DNA of 53,312 bases from Prevotella sp. (GCA_017442825.1 JAFRYZ010000034.1:1-53312), one strand, 5' to 3'. Shown: positions 26,704 to 35,943, counted from the first letter of the stretch. The notes: generated by a model not told the origin, from the letters alone. Numbers and translations are program-made.

Positions 26704-29262
26704 ATGATGAATCAGTTTTCACCAAAAGTATCAGAAATATTATCGTTCAGCCGCGAAGAAGCAGAACGACTCGCTAGCACTTCTGTTGGTCCCGAACATA
26801 TCCTATTAGGCATACTCAGGGAAAAGAACAGTCCCGTCAAGGAATTGTTCGACACCATGCATCTAGACATTGAAAGCCTAAAAAACAGCTTGGAAGAGCG
26901 CGTACGCCAAAACAACAGCGGACGTCTGCTTTTCTCATCCGACATGTTGTTGAACGACATGGCGAATAACATCCTGCGACTTGCCGTTTTGGAAGCACGC
27001 ATCCAACACACACAGACAGTCGATATTCAACATCTTTTCCTAGCCATCCTGCACGACAACGCCAACAATGGTGCTAAACTCGTGCTCGAGGAATATGACC
27101 TTGACTATCAGACTGCCACGAAGATGCTGACGCCAAAGACGAGCAAAACCCGTGACGGGCTGGACATTCCAGAAGAAGAGAACGAGGACGAAGAAGATCC
27201 AATGCTGAAGTCTGCCAACTCACAAAGTACGAAGACAGCACAGAAGTCCAATCCAAGTGAGTCAAAGACTCCCGTATTGGACAACTTCTCTACCGACCTG
27301 ACACGTTTGGCAGCAGAAAACAAACTCGACCCTGTCGTCGGACGCGAGAAAGAGATTCAACGCGTCAGCGAAATACTCGGTCGTCGCAAGAAGAACAACC
27401 CCATACTCATTGGCGAACCTGGTGTCGGCAAGAGTGCCATTGTCGAAGGACTGGCACAAATGGTTGTCAAGCACCATACCTCACCCATGCTTTTCAACAA
27501 GCGCATTGTCAGTCTTGACATGACAGCTGTTGTTGCAGGAACAAAATATCGCGGACAATTTGAAGAGCGCATCCGTGCCCTCATCAAGGAAATAGAGCAG
27601 AATCCAGACCTCATTGTCTTTATTGATGAAATCCACACCATCATTGGAGCAGGTTCGGCACCTGGTTCCATGGATGCTGCCAATATACTGAAACCAGCTT
27701 TGGCACGTGGAACCATACAGTGCATTGGTGCAACAACACTCAGCGAATATCGCAACTCCATAGAGAAAGACGGTGCCTTGGAACGTCGTTTTCAGAAAGT
27801 ACTCGTTGAACCGACGACGGTCGAAGAGACCATCCAGATTCTTCATAACATTAAAGACCGATATGAAGACCACCACCACGTCACCTATACTGATGAGGCG
27901 TTGGCGGCATGTGTCAAACTGACAGAACGCTATGTCACAGACCGCTTCTTCCCCGACAAGGCTATAGACGCGATGGACGAAGTGGGTTCTCGCTGCCACT
28001 TGCAGCATGCCACCATACCACCTGAAATTATCGCGAAGGAAAAGGAACTGGAAGAGGTGAAGTTGAAGAAGAAGGACGCTGCTTCACGACAGAACTATGA
28101 GTTGGCAGCAGGCTATCGCGACCGCCAGCTGAGACTGGAACAGGAGATTGCGAAACTGAACGAAGATTGGACGAAAGGTAGCAACGACCAACGTGAAATC
28201 ATTACCGACGAACATGTTGCCGATGTTGTATCCATGATGACGGGCATTCCCGTACAGCGCATGCAACAGGCTGAAGGAGAACGACTCAGAAACATGGCTA
28301 ACGAACTGAAAAAGGAAGTCGTCGCCCAAGATGCAGCCATCGAAAAAATGGTCAAAGCCATCCAACGCAACCGCGTCGGACTGAAAGAGCCTAACCACCC
28401 CATCGGTGCCTTCATGTTCCTCGGTCCTACTGGTGTGGGCAAGACTTACCTCGCCAAGAAGCTGGCAGAACAGATGTTCGGTTCTGCCGATGCTATCATT
28501 CGCGTAGATATGAGCGAATATACAGAGAGTTTCAACACCTCGCGACTCATCGGTGCTCCTCCGGGATATGTCGGTTATGAAGAAGGGGGCCAGTTGACAG
28601 AGCGCGTACGCCGTCACCCCTACTCCATCGTCTTGCTCGACGAGATAGAGAAAGCCCACGGCAACGTCTTCAACCTGCTGTTGCAGGTGCTCGATGAAGG
28701 TCGCCTCACCGATGGCAATGGTCGTCTGATTGACTTCCGAAATACCGTCATCATCATGACTTCCAATGCTGGCACACGTCAGTTGAAAGAGTTTGGTCGC
28801 GGTGTTGGTTTCAATGCTGGCGGAACCTCAGCCTTCTCTCATGACGAGAAAGACAAAGAACACGCTCGTTCCATCGTACAGAAAGCGCTCTCCAAGCAGT
28901 TCTCGCCAGAGTTCCTGAACCGTCTTGACGAGATTATCACCTTCGACCAACTCGACCTGAACGCTATCAAGCGCATCATCGACATCGAACTGCGTGGACT
29001 CTATAAGCGCATTGAACAACTGGGCTACCAAATGCAAATCACCGACGAGGCGAAAGCATTCGTTGCAGAGAAGGGCTACGACGTTCAGTTCGGCGCCCGC
29101 CCGCTGAAGCGAGCCATACAGACGTACATAGAAGACCCTGTATGCGAACTGCTACTCAACAATGTTGCACCACTAAATGCGGAACAAGGCACAGCCCCCA
29201 TTACCATTCTTGCTGATAAACAAGCAGATGAAGACCATTTAAAAGTCGAGGTATGCTCGTGA
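26704..29262 (+). CDS. clpC: ClpC-type AAA+ unfoldase
   Basis: An 852-residue Hsp100 protein: N-terminal double Clp-N domain (~1-145), a flexible acidic linker (~150-195), AAA-1 with Walker A GEPGVGKS (~237-244) and Walker B VFIDEIHTI, a middle region with a UVR-like helix (RQNYELAAGYRDRQLRLEQE), AAA-2 with GPTGVGKT (~574-581) and VLLDEIEKAH, and a C-terminal ClpB D2-small domain. The UVR-type short middle identifies ClpC rather than ClpB. It feeds unfolded proteins to ClpP. The start at 26704 (MMNQFSPKVSEIL) matches family starts; an in-frame ATG at 26587 lies inside the 43-residue gene and is rejected. Confidence 0.93.
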   Translation: MMNQFSPKVSEILSFSREEAERLASTSVGPEHILLGILREKNSPVKELFDTMHLDIESLKNSLEERVRQNNSGRLLFSSDMLLNDMANNILRLAVLEARIQHTQTVDIQHLFLAILHDNANNGAKLVLEEYDLDYQTATKMLTPKTSKTRDGLDIPEEENEDEEDPMLKSANSQSTKTAQKSNPSESKTPVLDNFSTDLTRLAAENKLDPVVGREKEIQRVSEILGRRKKNNPILIGEPGVGKSAIVEGLAQMVVKHHTSPMLFNKRIVSLDMTAVVAGTKYRGQFEERIRALIKEIEQNPDLIVFIDEIHTIIGAGSAPGSMDAANILKPALARGTIQCIGATTLSEYRNSIEKDGALERRFQKVLVEPTTVEETIQILHNIKDRYEDHHHVTYTDEALAACVKLTERYVTDRFFPDKAIDAMDEVGSRCHLQHATIPPEIIAKEKELEEVKLKKKDAASRQNYELAAGYRDRQLRLEQEIAKLNEDWTKGSNDQREIITDEHVADVVSMMTGIPVQRMQQAEGERLRNMANELKKEVVAQDAAIEKMVKAIQRNRVGLKEPNHPIGAFMFLGPTGVGKTYLAKKLAEQMFGSADAIIRVDMSEYTESFNTSRLIGAPPGYVGYEEGGQLTERVRRHPYSIVLLDEIEKAHGNVFNLLLQVLDEGRLTDGNGRLIDFRNTVIIMTSNAGTRQLKEFGRGVGFNAGGTSAFSHDEKDKEHARSIVQKALSKQFSPEFLNRLDEIITFDQLDLNAIKRIIDIELRGLYKRIEQLGYQMQITDEAKAFVAEKGYDVQFGARPLKRAIQTYIEDPVCELLLNNVAPLNAEQGTAPITILADKQADEDHLKVEVCS

Positions 29263-29280
29263 CCACATCACGGCATACCT
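29249..29280 (+). terminator. Hairpin overlapping the clpC stop codon
   Basis: Arms AGGTATGC-CGTGA (29249-29262, one bulged T) and TCACG-GCATACCT (29268-29280) close on CCACA. The T-rich tract starts only ~17 bp later. It is probably a 3'-end or weak terminator structure for clpC. Confidence 0.5.
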
Positions 29281-29295
29281 GCGACTGAAAAGCGG

Positions 29296-29494
29296 TTATT
29301 TTTTAACGATCTTACGTCCGTTTGTAATAAAGACGCCTTTTTCGGGATGCATAACCTGTTGGCCGTTCAGGTTATAGTATTTGTCCGTTGTTGTCTTCTT
29401 CTGATTCGTTATGCTATTGATACCAGTTATGTCTTCCTGTATCTCTGACACTATTACATCAAATTCTCCCAATAAAATATCATCCTTCTTCTCA
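29296..29494 (-). pseudogene. C-terminal remnant of a secreted surface protein
   Basis: This minus-strand frame ends in YYNLNGQQVMHPEKGVFITNGRKIVKK-like sequence (stop at 29296). The YxLxGQxV…P.KG.YI.NGRK.VxK form is the common C-terminal module of Prevotella and Bacteroides extracytoplasmic proteins. Only about 65 residues remain; upstream the frame runs into a transposase remnant on the opposite strand. An ATG at 29529 lies within the transposase part, so this is not a functional small gene. The breakpoint is near 29495. Confidence 0.6.
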
Positions 29495-29677
29495 ATACGG
29501 GAGGTCAGGAAAGCCTTGAAGGTAGCCATAGACTTCTACAACAACGAGCGGCCGCATATGAGCCTTGAATGGAGGACGCCTGCAGAAGCAGCACTCTGCT
29601 CAGGGGAATTGAAGAAAAAAATGGAAGAGCTACAGGGAAAATGCCATCAAAAGACTTGGCTGCATGAAATAAATTAG
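29495..29677 (+). pseudogene. 3' fragment of an IS3-family transposase (integrase core end)
   Basis: The plus-strand frame reads EVRKALKVAIDFYNNERPH, then MSLEWRTPAEAA and a basic tail ending at TAG (29675-29677). YNNERPHxSL.xxTPAE is the hallmark C-terminus of IS3-family orfB transposases. The first ~200 residues, including the catalytic D,D and the start, are missing. The fragment is fused at its 5' end to a surface-protein remnant, so this is an old insertion followed by deletion. Confidence 0.75.
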
Positions 29678-29869
29678 GTAGTTTTGCAGTCGACTTTGGG
29701 GAACAACCCTATTTGTGACTAATAAGAAACTGATAGCAACTGAAATTAAAAGTAAACAAAAAGAGAGTCGACAGAAAGTATAACTAAGTATTAACCAAAG
29801 TCAACCACAACTACAAATAAGACTCAAAGTAGTCAACTAAAATCGTTAAACTACAACAGGTGAATCAAA

Positions 29870-29994
29870 TACCAAACTGTGGTAAGGCTATTACCAAACT
29901 GTGGTACGACAATTACCAAGCTGTGGTACGGCGCGTACCAAACTGTGGTAACGAGCATACCAAGCTATGATACGGCAAATACCAAAGTGTGGTT
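29870..29994. repeat. Six-unit tandem array, exact 22-bp period, with internal inverted repeat
   Basis: Units start at 29870, 29892, 29914, 29936, 29958 and 29980. Each contains TACCA-N5-TGGTA (for example TACCAAACTGTGGTA); unit 5 ends TGATA and unit 6 ends TGGTT. Between cores lie 7-bp degenerate spacers such as CGGCGCG. It sits in a 417-bp gene-free stretch (29678-30094) between the IS3 remnant and the end of nqrF. Apart from this array and two hairpins I see nothing else there. It is not CRISPR: there are no unique spacers. Confidence 0.88.
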
Positions 29995-30006
29995 TTTCAA
30001 CGAATT

Positions 30007-30037
30007 ATCCCCAAATCGCATAAAACGATTTGGGGAT
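30007..30037. terminator. 12-bp perfect hairpin downstream of nqrF
   Basis: ATCCCCAAATCG (30007-30018) pairs with CGATTTGGGGAT (30026-30037) around a 7-nt loop. It lies about 60 bp after the nqrF stop on the minus strand. No T-tract follows on either side, so it may terminate weakly or protect the mRNA 3' end. Confidence 0.55.
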
Positions 30038-30041
30038 GATG

Positions 30042-30075
30042 TTTGTTCTGCCATTCGCTGCTTGCAGCGAACAAA
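30042..30075. other. Second hairpin just after nqrF
   Basis: TTCGCTGC (30054-30061), TT, GCAGCGAA (30064-30071) is a perfect 8-bp stem. An outer TTTGTTC/GAACAAA pair (30042-30048, 30069-30075) offers an alternative fold. With 30007-30037 it forms a double-hairpin 3' end for the nqr operon. Confidence 0.5.
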
Positions 30076-30094
30076 ATCTGATGAGCAGGAGTTT

Positions 30095-31363
30095 TTATCC
30101 GCCGAAGTTATCGTACATGATGCTTTCAGACTCAACGCCGAGGGAGTCGAGCATCTGGACAACAGCGTTGGACATGGGGCCGGGGCCGCACATGTAGTAC
30201 TCGATGTCTTCGGGAGCCTCGTGGTCCTTGAGGTAGGTTTCGTACATCACCTGATGGACGAATCCCGGTGTGTACTTCACTCCTGCGGCATCGGCTGCAG
30301 GGTCTGGACGGTCGAGAGCCAGATGGAAGTGGAAGTTCTTGAACTCCTTCTCCAGCGAGTGGAAGTCGTCGAGGTAGAAGACTTCGTTCAGGGCGCGTGC
30401 TCCGTAGAAGTAGTGCATCTCGCGGTCTGTCGTGTTCAGCGTCTTCGTCATGTGCATAATCTGAGCGCGCAAAGGTGCCATACCTGCACCGCCGCCGACC
30501 CATATCATTTCCTTCTTCGTGTCGAAGTGCGGGTGGAAGTCGCCGAAAGGTCCGCTCATAATCACCTTGTCGCCGGGCTTCAGCGAGAAGATGTATGACG
30601 AAGCTATACCCGGATTGACATCCATGAATCCGCTCTTGTCAGCCTTGAACGGCGGTGTTGCAATACGTACGGTAAGCATGAACACATCACCCTCAGCTGG
30701 ATAGTTAGCCATTGAATAGGCACGAATGGTAGGTTCAGGATTCTTACACTTTAAGTCGAACATTTTGAATTTCTCCCATGCCGGCTGGTATTCGTCTGTG
30801 ATGAGCTCACGGTCGAAGTCCTTGCCGTAGTCGATGCAGTCGAAAGCTGGAATCTTGATCTGTGCATACGAACCTGGCAGGAAGTCCATGTGCTCTCCGG
30901 CAGGCAGCTGTACCTTGAATTCCTTGATGAAGGTGGCGACGTTCTTGTTGCTGATGACCGTACACTCGTACTCCTTCACGCCCAGGATACTTTCGTCTAC
31001 GTGAATCTTCAGGTCGCCCTTGACCTTGCACTGGCAGCCCAGACGCCAGCCCGACTTGATTTCCTTACGGGTGAAGTGGGGCTTCTCGGAGTCGAGAATC
31101 TCGCCGCCGCCTTCGAGCACCTGCACCTTGCACTGTCCGCACGAAGCCTTACCACCGCAGGCACTGGGCAGGAAGATGCCGTTCTCGTTGAGTGTCGACA
31201 TGAGTGACGCGCCTTGAGGCACGTTGATGGTGCGGTCGCCATTGATTTCGATGTTCACGTTTCCGCTGGGCGACAGGTATTTCTTTGCCACCAGCAGGAG
31301 AATCACTAAGAGGAGTATCGTAACGAGGAAAACTCCTATGCTAATTCCAATAAATTGTCCCAT
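30095..31363 (-). CDS. nqrF: Na+-translocating NADH:quinone reductase subunit F
   Basis: A 422-residue subunit that accepts electrons from NADH. It has an N-terminal membrane helix (~5-27) and a plant-type 2Fe-2S domain with Cys69, Cys75, Cys78 and Cys110, matching the spacing of the Vibrio protein. An FAD domain (RAYSMANYP) and an NADH-binding domain (GGGAGMAPLRAQI, near residue 295) follow. Electrons pass FAD to 2Fe-2S and on to the membrane subunits. It is the last gene of the six-gene operon, 18 bp after nqrE, followed by two hairpins. Confidence 0.96.
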   Translation of the reverse strand: MGQFIGISIGVFLVTILLLVILLLVAKKYLSPSGNVNIEINGDRTINVPQGASLMSTLNENGIFLPSACGGKASCGQCKVQVLEGGGEILDSEKPHFTRKEIKSGWRLGCQCKVKGDLKIHVDESILGVKEYECTVISNKNVATFIKEFKVQLPAGEHMDFLPGSYAQIKIPAFDCIDYGKDFDRELITDEYQPAWEKFKMFDLKCKNPEPTIRAYSMANYPAEGDVFMLTVRIATPPFKADKSGFMDVNPGIASSYIFSLKPGDKVIMSGPFGDFHPHFDTKKEMIWVGGGAGMAPLRAQIMHMTKTLNTTDREMHYFYGARALNEVFYLDDFHSLEKEFKNFHFHLALDRPDPAADAAGVKYTPGFVHQVMYETYLKDHEAPEDIEYYMCGPGPMSNAVVQMLDSLGVESESIMYDNFGG

Positions 31364-31381
31364 AGTTTTATTTCCTCCTTA

Positions 31382-32008
31382 TTATATGTTTAGTCCGCTG
31401 AAACACATCATTGCCATTGCCATCAGCCCCACGGTGATGAACGTAATGCCGAGGCCCTGGAGTGGACGGGGCACGTCGCTGTACTGCATCTTCTCGCGGA
31501 TGGCACCCATGGCTACGATGGCGAGGGTCCAGCCGATGCCCGAACCAATGGCGTAGGCTACGGCATCGGCGATGCTGGTGATGGCCTGCGAGTTGGAAGG
31601 ATCGAGCAGGATGCGCTGCTGCATGAAGAGCGAGGCTCCCATGATGGCACAGTTGACGGCGATCAGGGGCAGGAAGATGCCGAGTGCCGCATAGAGCGAC
31701 GGGCTGTACTTCTCTACTGCCATCTCTACCAGCTGGACGATGCCGGCGATGACGGCAATGAAGAGGATGAAGCTCAGGTAGCTCAAGTCAACTCCCGGAA
31801 CGAGACAGTCGGGACCCAGCACGCGGGTCTGAAGCAGATAGTCTACGGGGACGGTGACGAGCAGCACGAAGGTGACGGCACAGCCCAGTCCGAGAGAGGT
31901 CTTCACGTTCTTAGACACGGCAAGGAACGAACACATGCCGAGGAAGAAGGCGAAGATCATGTTGTCGACGAATATCGACCGGAAAAACAAACTTATTATA
32001 TGTTCCAT
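31382..32008 (-). CDS. nqrE: Na+-translocating NADH:quinone reductase subunit E
   Basis: A 208-residue integral membrane subunit with six hydrophobic segments, homologous to and pseudo-symmetric with NqrD. The conserved start ([34 protein letters not shown]) contains the membrane Cys near residue 26 that, together with an NqrD Cys, holds the intramembrane iron centre in this complex. It is only 3 bp downstream of nqrD. The long antisense frames here are composition artefacts of GC-richer codons. Confidence 0.95.
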   Translation of the reverse strand: MEHIISLFFRSIFVDNMIFAFFLGMCSFLAVSKNVKTSLGLGCAVTFVLLVTVPVDYLLQTRVLGPDCLVPGVDLSYLSFILFIAVIAGIVQLVEMAVEKYSPSLYAALGIFLPLIAVNCAIMGASLFMQQRILLDPSNSQAITSIADAVAYAIGSGIGWTLAIVAMGAIREKMQYSDVPRPLQGLGITFITVGLMAMAMMCFSGLNI

Positions 32009-32011
32009 ATC

Positions 32012-32635
32012 TTACTTCTCCTTATAAAAATAGGCACGATGTACCCAGATGACACATCCGACGAGTATCAATGCCATGGCGGGCATCGTCATCATACCGT
32101 TGTTGATATAACCTGCGTCATAGACGCTCTGAGGAAGGAGCTGGAAGCCCAGCAGGGAGCCGCGTCCGAAGAACTCGCGGAAGGCTCCGACGATGACCAG
32201 TATCATCGCATAGCCCAGTCCGTTGCCCACACCGTCGAGGAACGACGGCCACGGCTTGTTCATCATGGCGAACGCCTCCAGGCGTCCCATCAGGATACAG
32301 TTGGTGATGATCAGACCAACATAGACAGAGAGCTGGACGCTCACGTCGTAGGCAAACGCCTTCAGCACCTGCGACACGATGGTCACCAGCGCTGCCACGA
32401 CCACAAGCTGCACGATGATACGGATGCGGTTGGGGATGGTGTTGCGGATGATGGAAATAATCACATTGGAGAATGCCGTGATGATGGTTACGGCAAGTCC
32501 CATCACGATGGCCGGCTTCAACTGTGAAGTCACGGCGAGGGCTGAACAAATGCCGAGCACCTGACCAAGTATAGGATGGTCGACGTTCAGCGGATTGGTA
32601 AAGACCTCTTTATTTTGTTTACTGAATAAAGCCAT
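32012..32635 (-). CDS. nqrD: Na+-translocating NADH:quinone reductase subunit D
   Basis: A 207-residue six-helix membrane subunit, partner of NqrE. The N-terminal LGQVLGICSALAVTSQLKPA segment carries the Cys that helps ligate the intramembrane Fe site. Nucleotide composition in nqrD and nqrE is richer in G+C at third positions than in neighbouring genes, a sign of high expression. It starts 53 bp after nqrC, the only sizeable gap inside the operon. Confidence 0.95.
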   Translation of the reverse strand: MALFSKQNKEVFTNPLNVDHPILGQVLGICSALAVTSQLKPAIVMGLAVTIITAFSNVIISIIRNTIPNRIRIIVQLVVVAALVTIVSQVLKAFAYDVSVQLSVYVGLIITNCILMGRLEAFAMMNKPWPSFLDGVGNGLGYAMILVIVGAFREFFGRGSLLGFQLLPQSVYDAGYINNGMMTMPAMALILVGCVIWVHRAYFYKEK

Positions 32636-32688
32636 TAGATTTCACTATTTTTGAGGTTTACTGTTTATGGTTTACAGGTTTTAATTTT

Positions 32689-33300
32689 TTACCTTTTAAA
32701 GAACTTCCCATACTTTTGGATGCAATCCTTCAGCATGTCGCTCACACCGTTGGAGGTCAGCGTAGCACCCGTCACGGCATCCACCTGCGACTGGCTGTCT
32801 TCAACCTTCTTCACTACAGACAATGCCACTTCGTCCGTTCCGTCCTTGAAGAGCTTCTTGCCACGGAACTTCTCCTGCCACGACTGAGAGTCCTTGATTT
32901 CGGCACCAAGGCCGGCAGTCTCGCTCTCGTGGTTGAAGTAGGCTCCATAGACCGTCGCCTTGTCTTCGTTGATGGCGAGGAAGCCGCTGATGCCACCCCA
33001 CAGGCCCATGCCCTTCAGGGGAATAACGTACTTGTCTTTACCGTCAACATTACACTTGTACAGTGTGTTGCCGTCAATCTGCTCTTCGCTCTTGACCACC
33101 TCTTTATACTTGCTTTCAGCAGCTTCGCCGTCCAGCCCGCGGATGTTGAGCGAATAGAGAATCTGCTTCTTCTGGTCGAGCGCTACGTTGGCATCCTGCT
33201 TAGACTTCAGCGCCTGAGACACAAAGGCGAGCAAGAAAGCCACTATCACAACAAGAATTGCTGAATAGATAATCGTATATGTATTACTGTTTGTCTTCAT
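32689..33300 (-). CDS. nqrC: Na+-translocating NADH:quinone reductase subunit C
   Basis: A 203-residue subunit with one N-terminal transmembrane helix (~9-30) and a periplasmic FMN-binding domain. The flavinylation motif is VDAVTGATLTS, with FMN expected on Thr180 through a phosphoester bond added by ApbE. It is shorter than the Vibrio subunit (~255 residues), mainly in the loop regions. It relays electrons from the iron site to NqrB. ApbE is not encoded in this window. Confidence 0.94.
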   Translation of the reverse strand: MKTNSNTYTIIYSAILVVIVAFLLAFVSQALKSKQDANVALDQKKQILYSLNIRGLDGEAAESKYKEVVKSEEQIDGNTLYKCNVDGKDKYVIPLKGMGLWGGISGFLAINEDKATVYGAYFNHESETAGLGAEIKDSQSWQEKFRGKKLFKDGTDEVALSVVKKVEDSQSQVDAVTGATLTSNGVSDMLKDCIQKYGKFFKR

Positions 33301-33315
33301 ACTTTGTCCTCCAAA

Positions 33316-34476
33316 TTATTTATTAGCAACTCGTTTGGCACGCTTCGAGATGTTGCGCTGAACTACGCAATAGTCTATTAGCGGAGCTAACAGATTCATC
33401 AAGAGGATGGCAAGCATCATGCCTTCGGGATAGCCAGGGTTCTTCACACGGATGACGATGGCCATCGCACCAATCAGGAAGCCGTAGACCCACTTGCCAC
33501 ACTCCGTACGAGCTGAGGTCACGGGGTCGGTAGCCATGAAGACGGCACCAAAGGCGAAGCCGCCCAGCACCAAATGCTCATACCAGGGGATAGGCGTCAT
33601 GTCGCCGGCAGCAAACAAGGCTGCCACCACTCCACCGCCGACAAAGACGCTCAGCATGGTCTTCCAGGAAGCAATGCCCGTCCACAACAGCAGCAGGGCA
33701 CCCAAGGCGATGGCTATGACGCTGGTCTCACCGATGGAACCGGGAATCAGACCCGTCACCATGTCGCACAATGAAGCCTGGACGGGCTGGCTGGCACCAA
33801 TCTCGCCCAGCGGCGTAGCCATCGTGAAACCGTCGGGGAGCGTGTTGCCAAGACCGAAGATTTGGTCGGTAGCTACCCACACGCTGTCGCCGCTCATCTT
33901 CTGCGGATAGGAGAAGAAGAGGAATGCACGCGTAATGAGCGCTACGTTGAAGATGTTCATACCCGTGCCACCGAAGATTTCCTTGGCGAAAATCACGGCA
34001 AAGGCAGTGGCGAGGGCAAGTATCCACAACGGACAACCTACGGGGACTATCATCGGAATCAGGATGCCGCTCACGAGGAATCCTTCCTGAATCTCCTCAC
34101 CTTTCCACTGTGCCCAGGCAAACTCGATGCCCAGACCAACGATGTAGCTCACCAAAATCTTGGGAAGTACGGCAAGGAAGCCGTAAAGGAACAGGTCGAA
34201 GAACGAAGCCTGAGCCAGCGTACCGGCAGCAGCATAGTTCTGATAACCCACGTTATACATACCGAACAACAGAGCCGGAATCAAGGCTATCACCACGAAA
34301 CTCATGATGCGCTTCGAGTCGATAGCATCGTGGATGCTCACGCCGCTTTTTGATGTCGTGTTGGGAACGAACAGGAATGTGTCAAAGCCGTCGTAGACAC
34401 TGCGGAAAGCATGCAGTTTTCCGCCTTCCTCAAAGTTCGGCTTGATCTTGTCGAGATATTTTCTTAATGCTTTCAT
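33316..34476 (-). CDS. nqrB: Na+-translocating NADH:quinone reductase subunit B
   Basis: A 386-residue polytopic subunit (about ten membrane segments) that forms the Na+ path and binds riboflavin and covalent FMN. The flavinylation motif is DGFTMATPL, with FMN expected on Thr221. The N-terminal ~50 residues are cytoplasmic. It lies 15 bp before nqrC and 2 bp after nqrA. Confidence 0.95.
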   Translation of the reverse strand: MKALRKYLDKIKPNFEEGGKLHAFRSVYDGFDTFLFVPNTTSKSGVSIHDAIDSKRIMSFVVIALIPALLFGMYNVGYQNYAAAGTLAQASFFDLFLYGFLAVLPKILVSYIVGLGIEFAWAQWKGEEIQEGFLVSGILIPMIVPVGCPLWILALATAFAVIFAKEIFGGTGMNIFNVALITRAFLFFSYPQKMSGDSVWVATDQIFGLGNTLPDGFTMATPLGEIGASQPVQASLCDMVTGLIPGSIGETSVIAIALGALLLLWTGIASWKTMLSVFVGGGVVAALFAAGDMTPIPWYEHLVLGGFAFGAVFMATDPVTSARTECGKWVYGFLIGAMAIVIRVKNPGYPEGMMLAILLMNLLAPLIDYCVVQRNISKRAKRVANK

Positions 34477-34478
34477 CT

Positions 34479-35831
34479 TTATGCATTCTCCTTTCTGAGG
34501 ATGTCGAGACCCTCTCTAACGATTTTCTGAAGTTCCAGTTTAGACGAGTCAACAAACTCAGCCAGGGCAAAGTCCTCGGGAGAAACCTCGTAGATGCCGA
34601 GTTGCTCCTGCTTGTCTATGTCGCCGGCGATGATGGCTTTGATGAGGTATTCGCCGTAGATGTCCATTGGCAGCACCTTGTCGTATTCGCCGCTCATGAT
34701 CATCTTGCGCTCACCACCCTTCACACGGGCGTCGATGGTATACTGCTTGTTCTTGCCGAAGAGCCATGAGAAATAGGAGCGGCTGACGGAGAACTGCTTG
34801 AAGCGAGGCATGATCCAGCCGGCAAACTCGTCGGCATCGTCGCCTTCAGGAATAGCGGTCACCTCTGAGGTGTGGGCACCGAGAAAGTCATCCGCCGTAC
34901 AGGGGCGTCCGGTCAGCGGATTGCCGTTGATGAGACGCACCTTCTTGGCATCGTCTATGTTGCCGTCTACAATCGCAGAGATAGGTGTACCCACCAGTGC
35001 GTCGACGTAAGCCGGCTGCTTCACCTCACTTCCGGCAACGGCAACGGTGCGCAACAGGTTCACCTTGCCTGTATTAAACAGACGACCAAAGAAAATCACA
35101 GCCGTCGGGTCAACTGTCCATACCACCTCACCCTTGTTGACAGGATCAAGGTGATTGACCTGCACACTGACATTTCCTGCAGGACAGGGACCATCGAAAG
35201 CTGTTACTTCGACATCGTTGGCTTTGACTAATGCCTCGGAAGACTGCATCTTACCAATTCCAAGATACACCTTGGCAATCTTTGAGAGTGCAGACAAGCC
35301 TGTCTGGAAATCTTGCTCATTGCCTTTCAACTCTACCTCAAAGTCACCAGCCAAGGGCATGTCACGCAAGGCTGATACGAAAATAGCCTTCGGCGTTGTA
35401 TTTGGGGTTGTCGATACGGCATAAGGAAGTTGGTTGATGTATCCAAACAAACCAGCTTCGAGCAGTTCTTGCTTCACTTCATCTGCAGAAAGAGAACTGA
35501 CAAGATGCTTTCCGAAATCGGTATAAACTTGCTCTTTGTCAGCTTTCACTTTCACGCAGAGCACTTTACGGCGCTCACCACGCACCACAGCGGATACAGT
35601 ACCGCTCACAGGCGAGGCAAACCGTACATCAGGACAGTTCTTGTTTACAAAAAGAGCGTCCCCGGCTTTTACGCTAGCACCTTCACGAACTACGACCTTT
35701 GGCGTCACTCCAACAAAATCATCTGGGACAAGTGCATACTCATCCGCTGGTTTCAATGGCAGTTTCGTCTCAGCCGCATGTCCCTTTAGGTTCACGTTCA
35801 AGCCTTTACGTAACTTGATTACATTTGCCAT
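34479..35831 (-). CDS. nqrA: Na+-translocating NADH:quinone reductase subunit A
   Basis: A 450-residue peripheral cytoplasmic subunit with no membrane helix. It has a barrel-sandwich-like N-terminus (LKGHAAETKLPLKPADEYAL) and the Rnf/Nqr SLBB-like C-terminal half (PTAVIFFGRLFNTGKVN, RPCTADDFLG). It docks on NqrB and contributes to ubiquinone/menaquinone interaction. It is the first gene of the operon; a TAATTTTG box lies 66 bp upstream. The complex exports Na+ while passing electrons from NADH to quinone. Confidence 0.95.
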   Translation of the reverse strand: MANVIKLRKGLNVNLKGHAAETKLPLKPADEYALVPDDFVGVTPKVVVREGASVKAGDALFVNKNCPDVRFASPVSGTVSAVVRGERRKVLCVKVKADKEQVYTDFGKHLVSSLSADEVKQELLEAGLFGYINQLPYAVSTTPNTTPKAIFVSALRDMPLAGDFEVELKGNEQDFQTGLSALSKIAKVYLGIGKMQSSEALVKANDVEVTAFDGPCPAGNVSVQVNHLDPVNKGEVVWTVDPTAVIFFGRLFNTGKVNLLRTVAVAGSEVKQPAYVDALVGTPISAIVDGNIDDAKKVRLINGNPLTGRPCTADDFLGAHTSEVTAIPEGDDADEFAGWIMPRFKQFSVSRSYFSWLFGKNKQYTIDARVKGGERKMIMSGEYDKVLPMDIYGEYLIKAIIAGDIDKQEQLGIYEVSPEDFALAEFVDSSKLELQKIVREGLDILRKENA

Positions 35832-35896
35832 AAATGAAAATATTATTCAGAATTCTTTTACCTTCTCTAATTAATTACCTATATTTAAAGTGGGTG

Positions 35897-35904
35897 CAAA
35901 ATTA
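35897..35904 (-). promoter_or_regulatory. -7 promoter element of the nqr operon
   Basis: The minus strand reads TAATTTTG, an exact -7 match about 66 bp before the nqrA start. No -33 box at the ideal distance is visible. Confidence 0.5.
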
Positions 35905-35943
35905 CTAAAAAACGGGCAATTAAAGCAGAAAAGCAAAGTATTA

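Noticed and set aside
29296-29529. A complete 77-residue minus-strand gene
   Set aside because: The first ~12 codons come from the antisense of a transposase remnant, so it is a chimeric fragment rather than a gene.
29870-29994. CRISPR array
   Set aside because: Units are 22 bp with only 7-bp gaps, no unique spacers and no cas genes in the window.
29879-30598. Plus-strand open frame of 239 codons
   Set aside because: It lies over the repeat array and antisense to nqrF, and its peptide has no family features.
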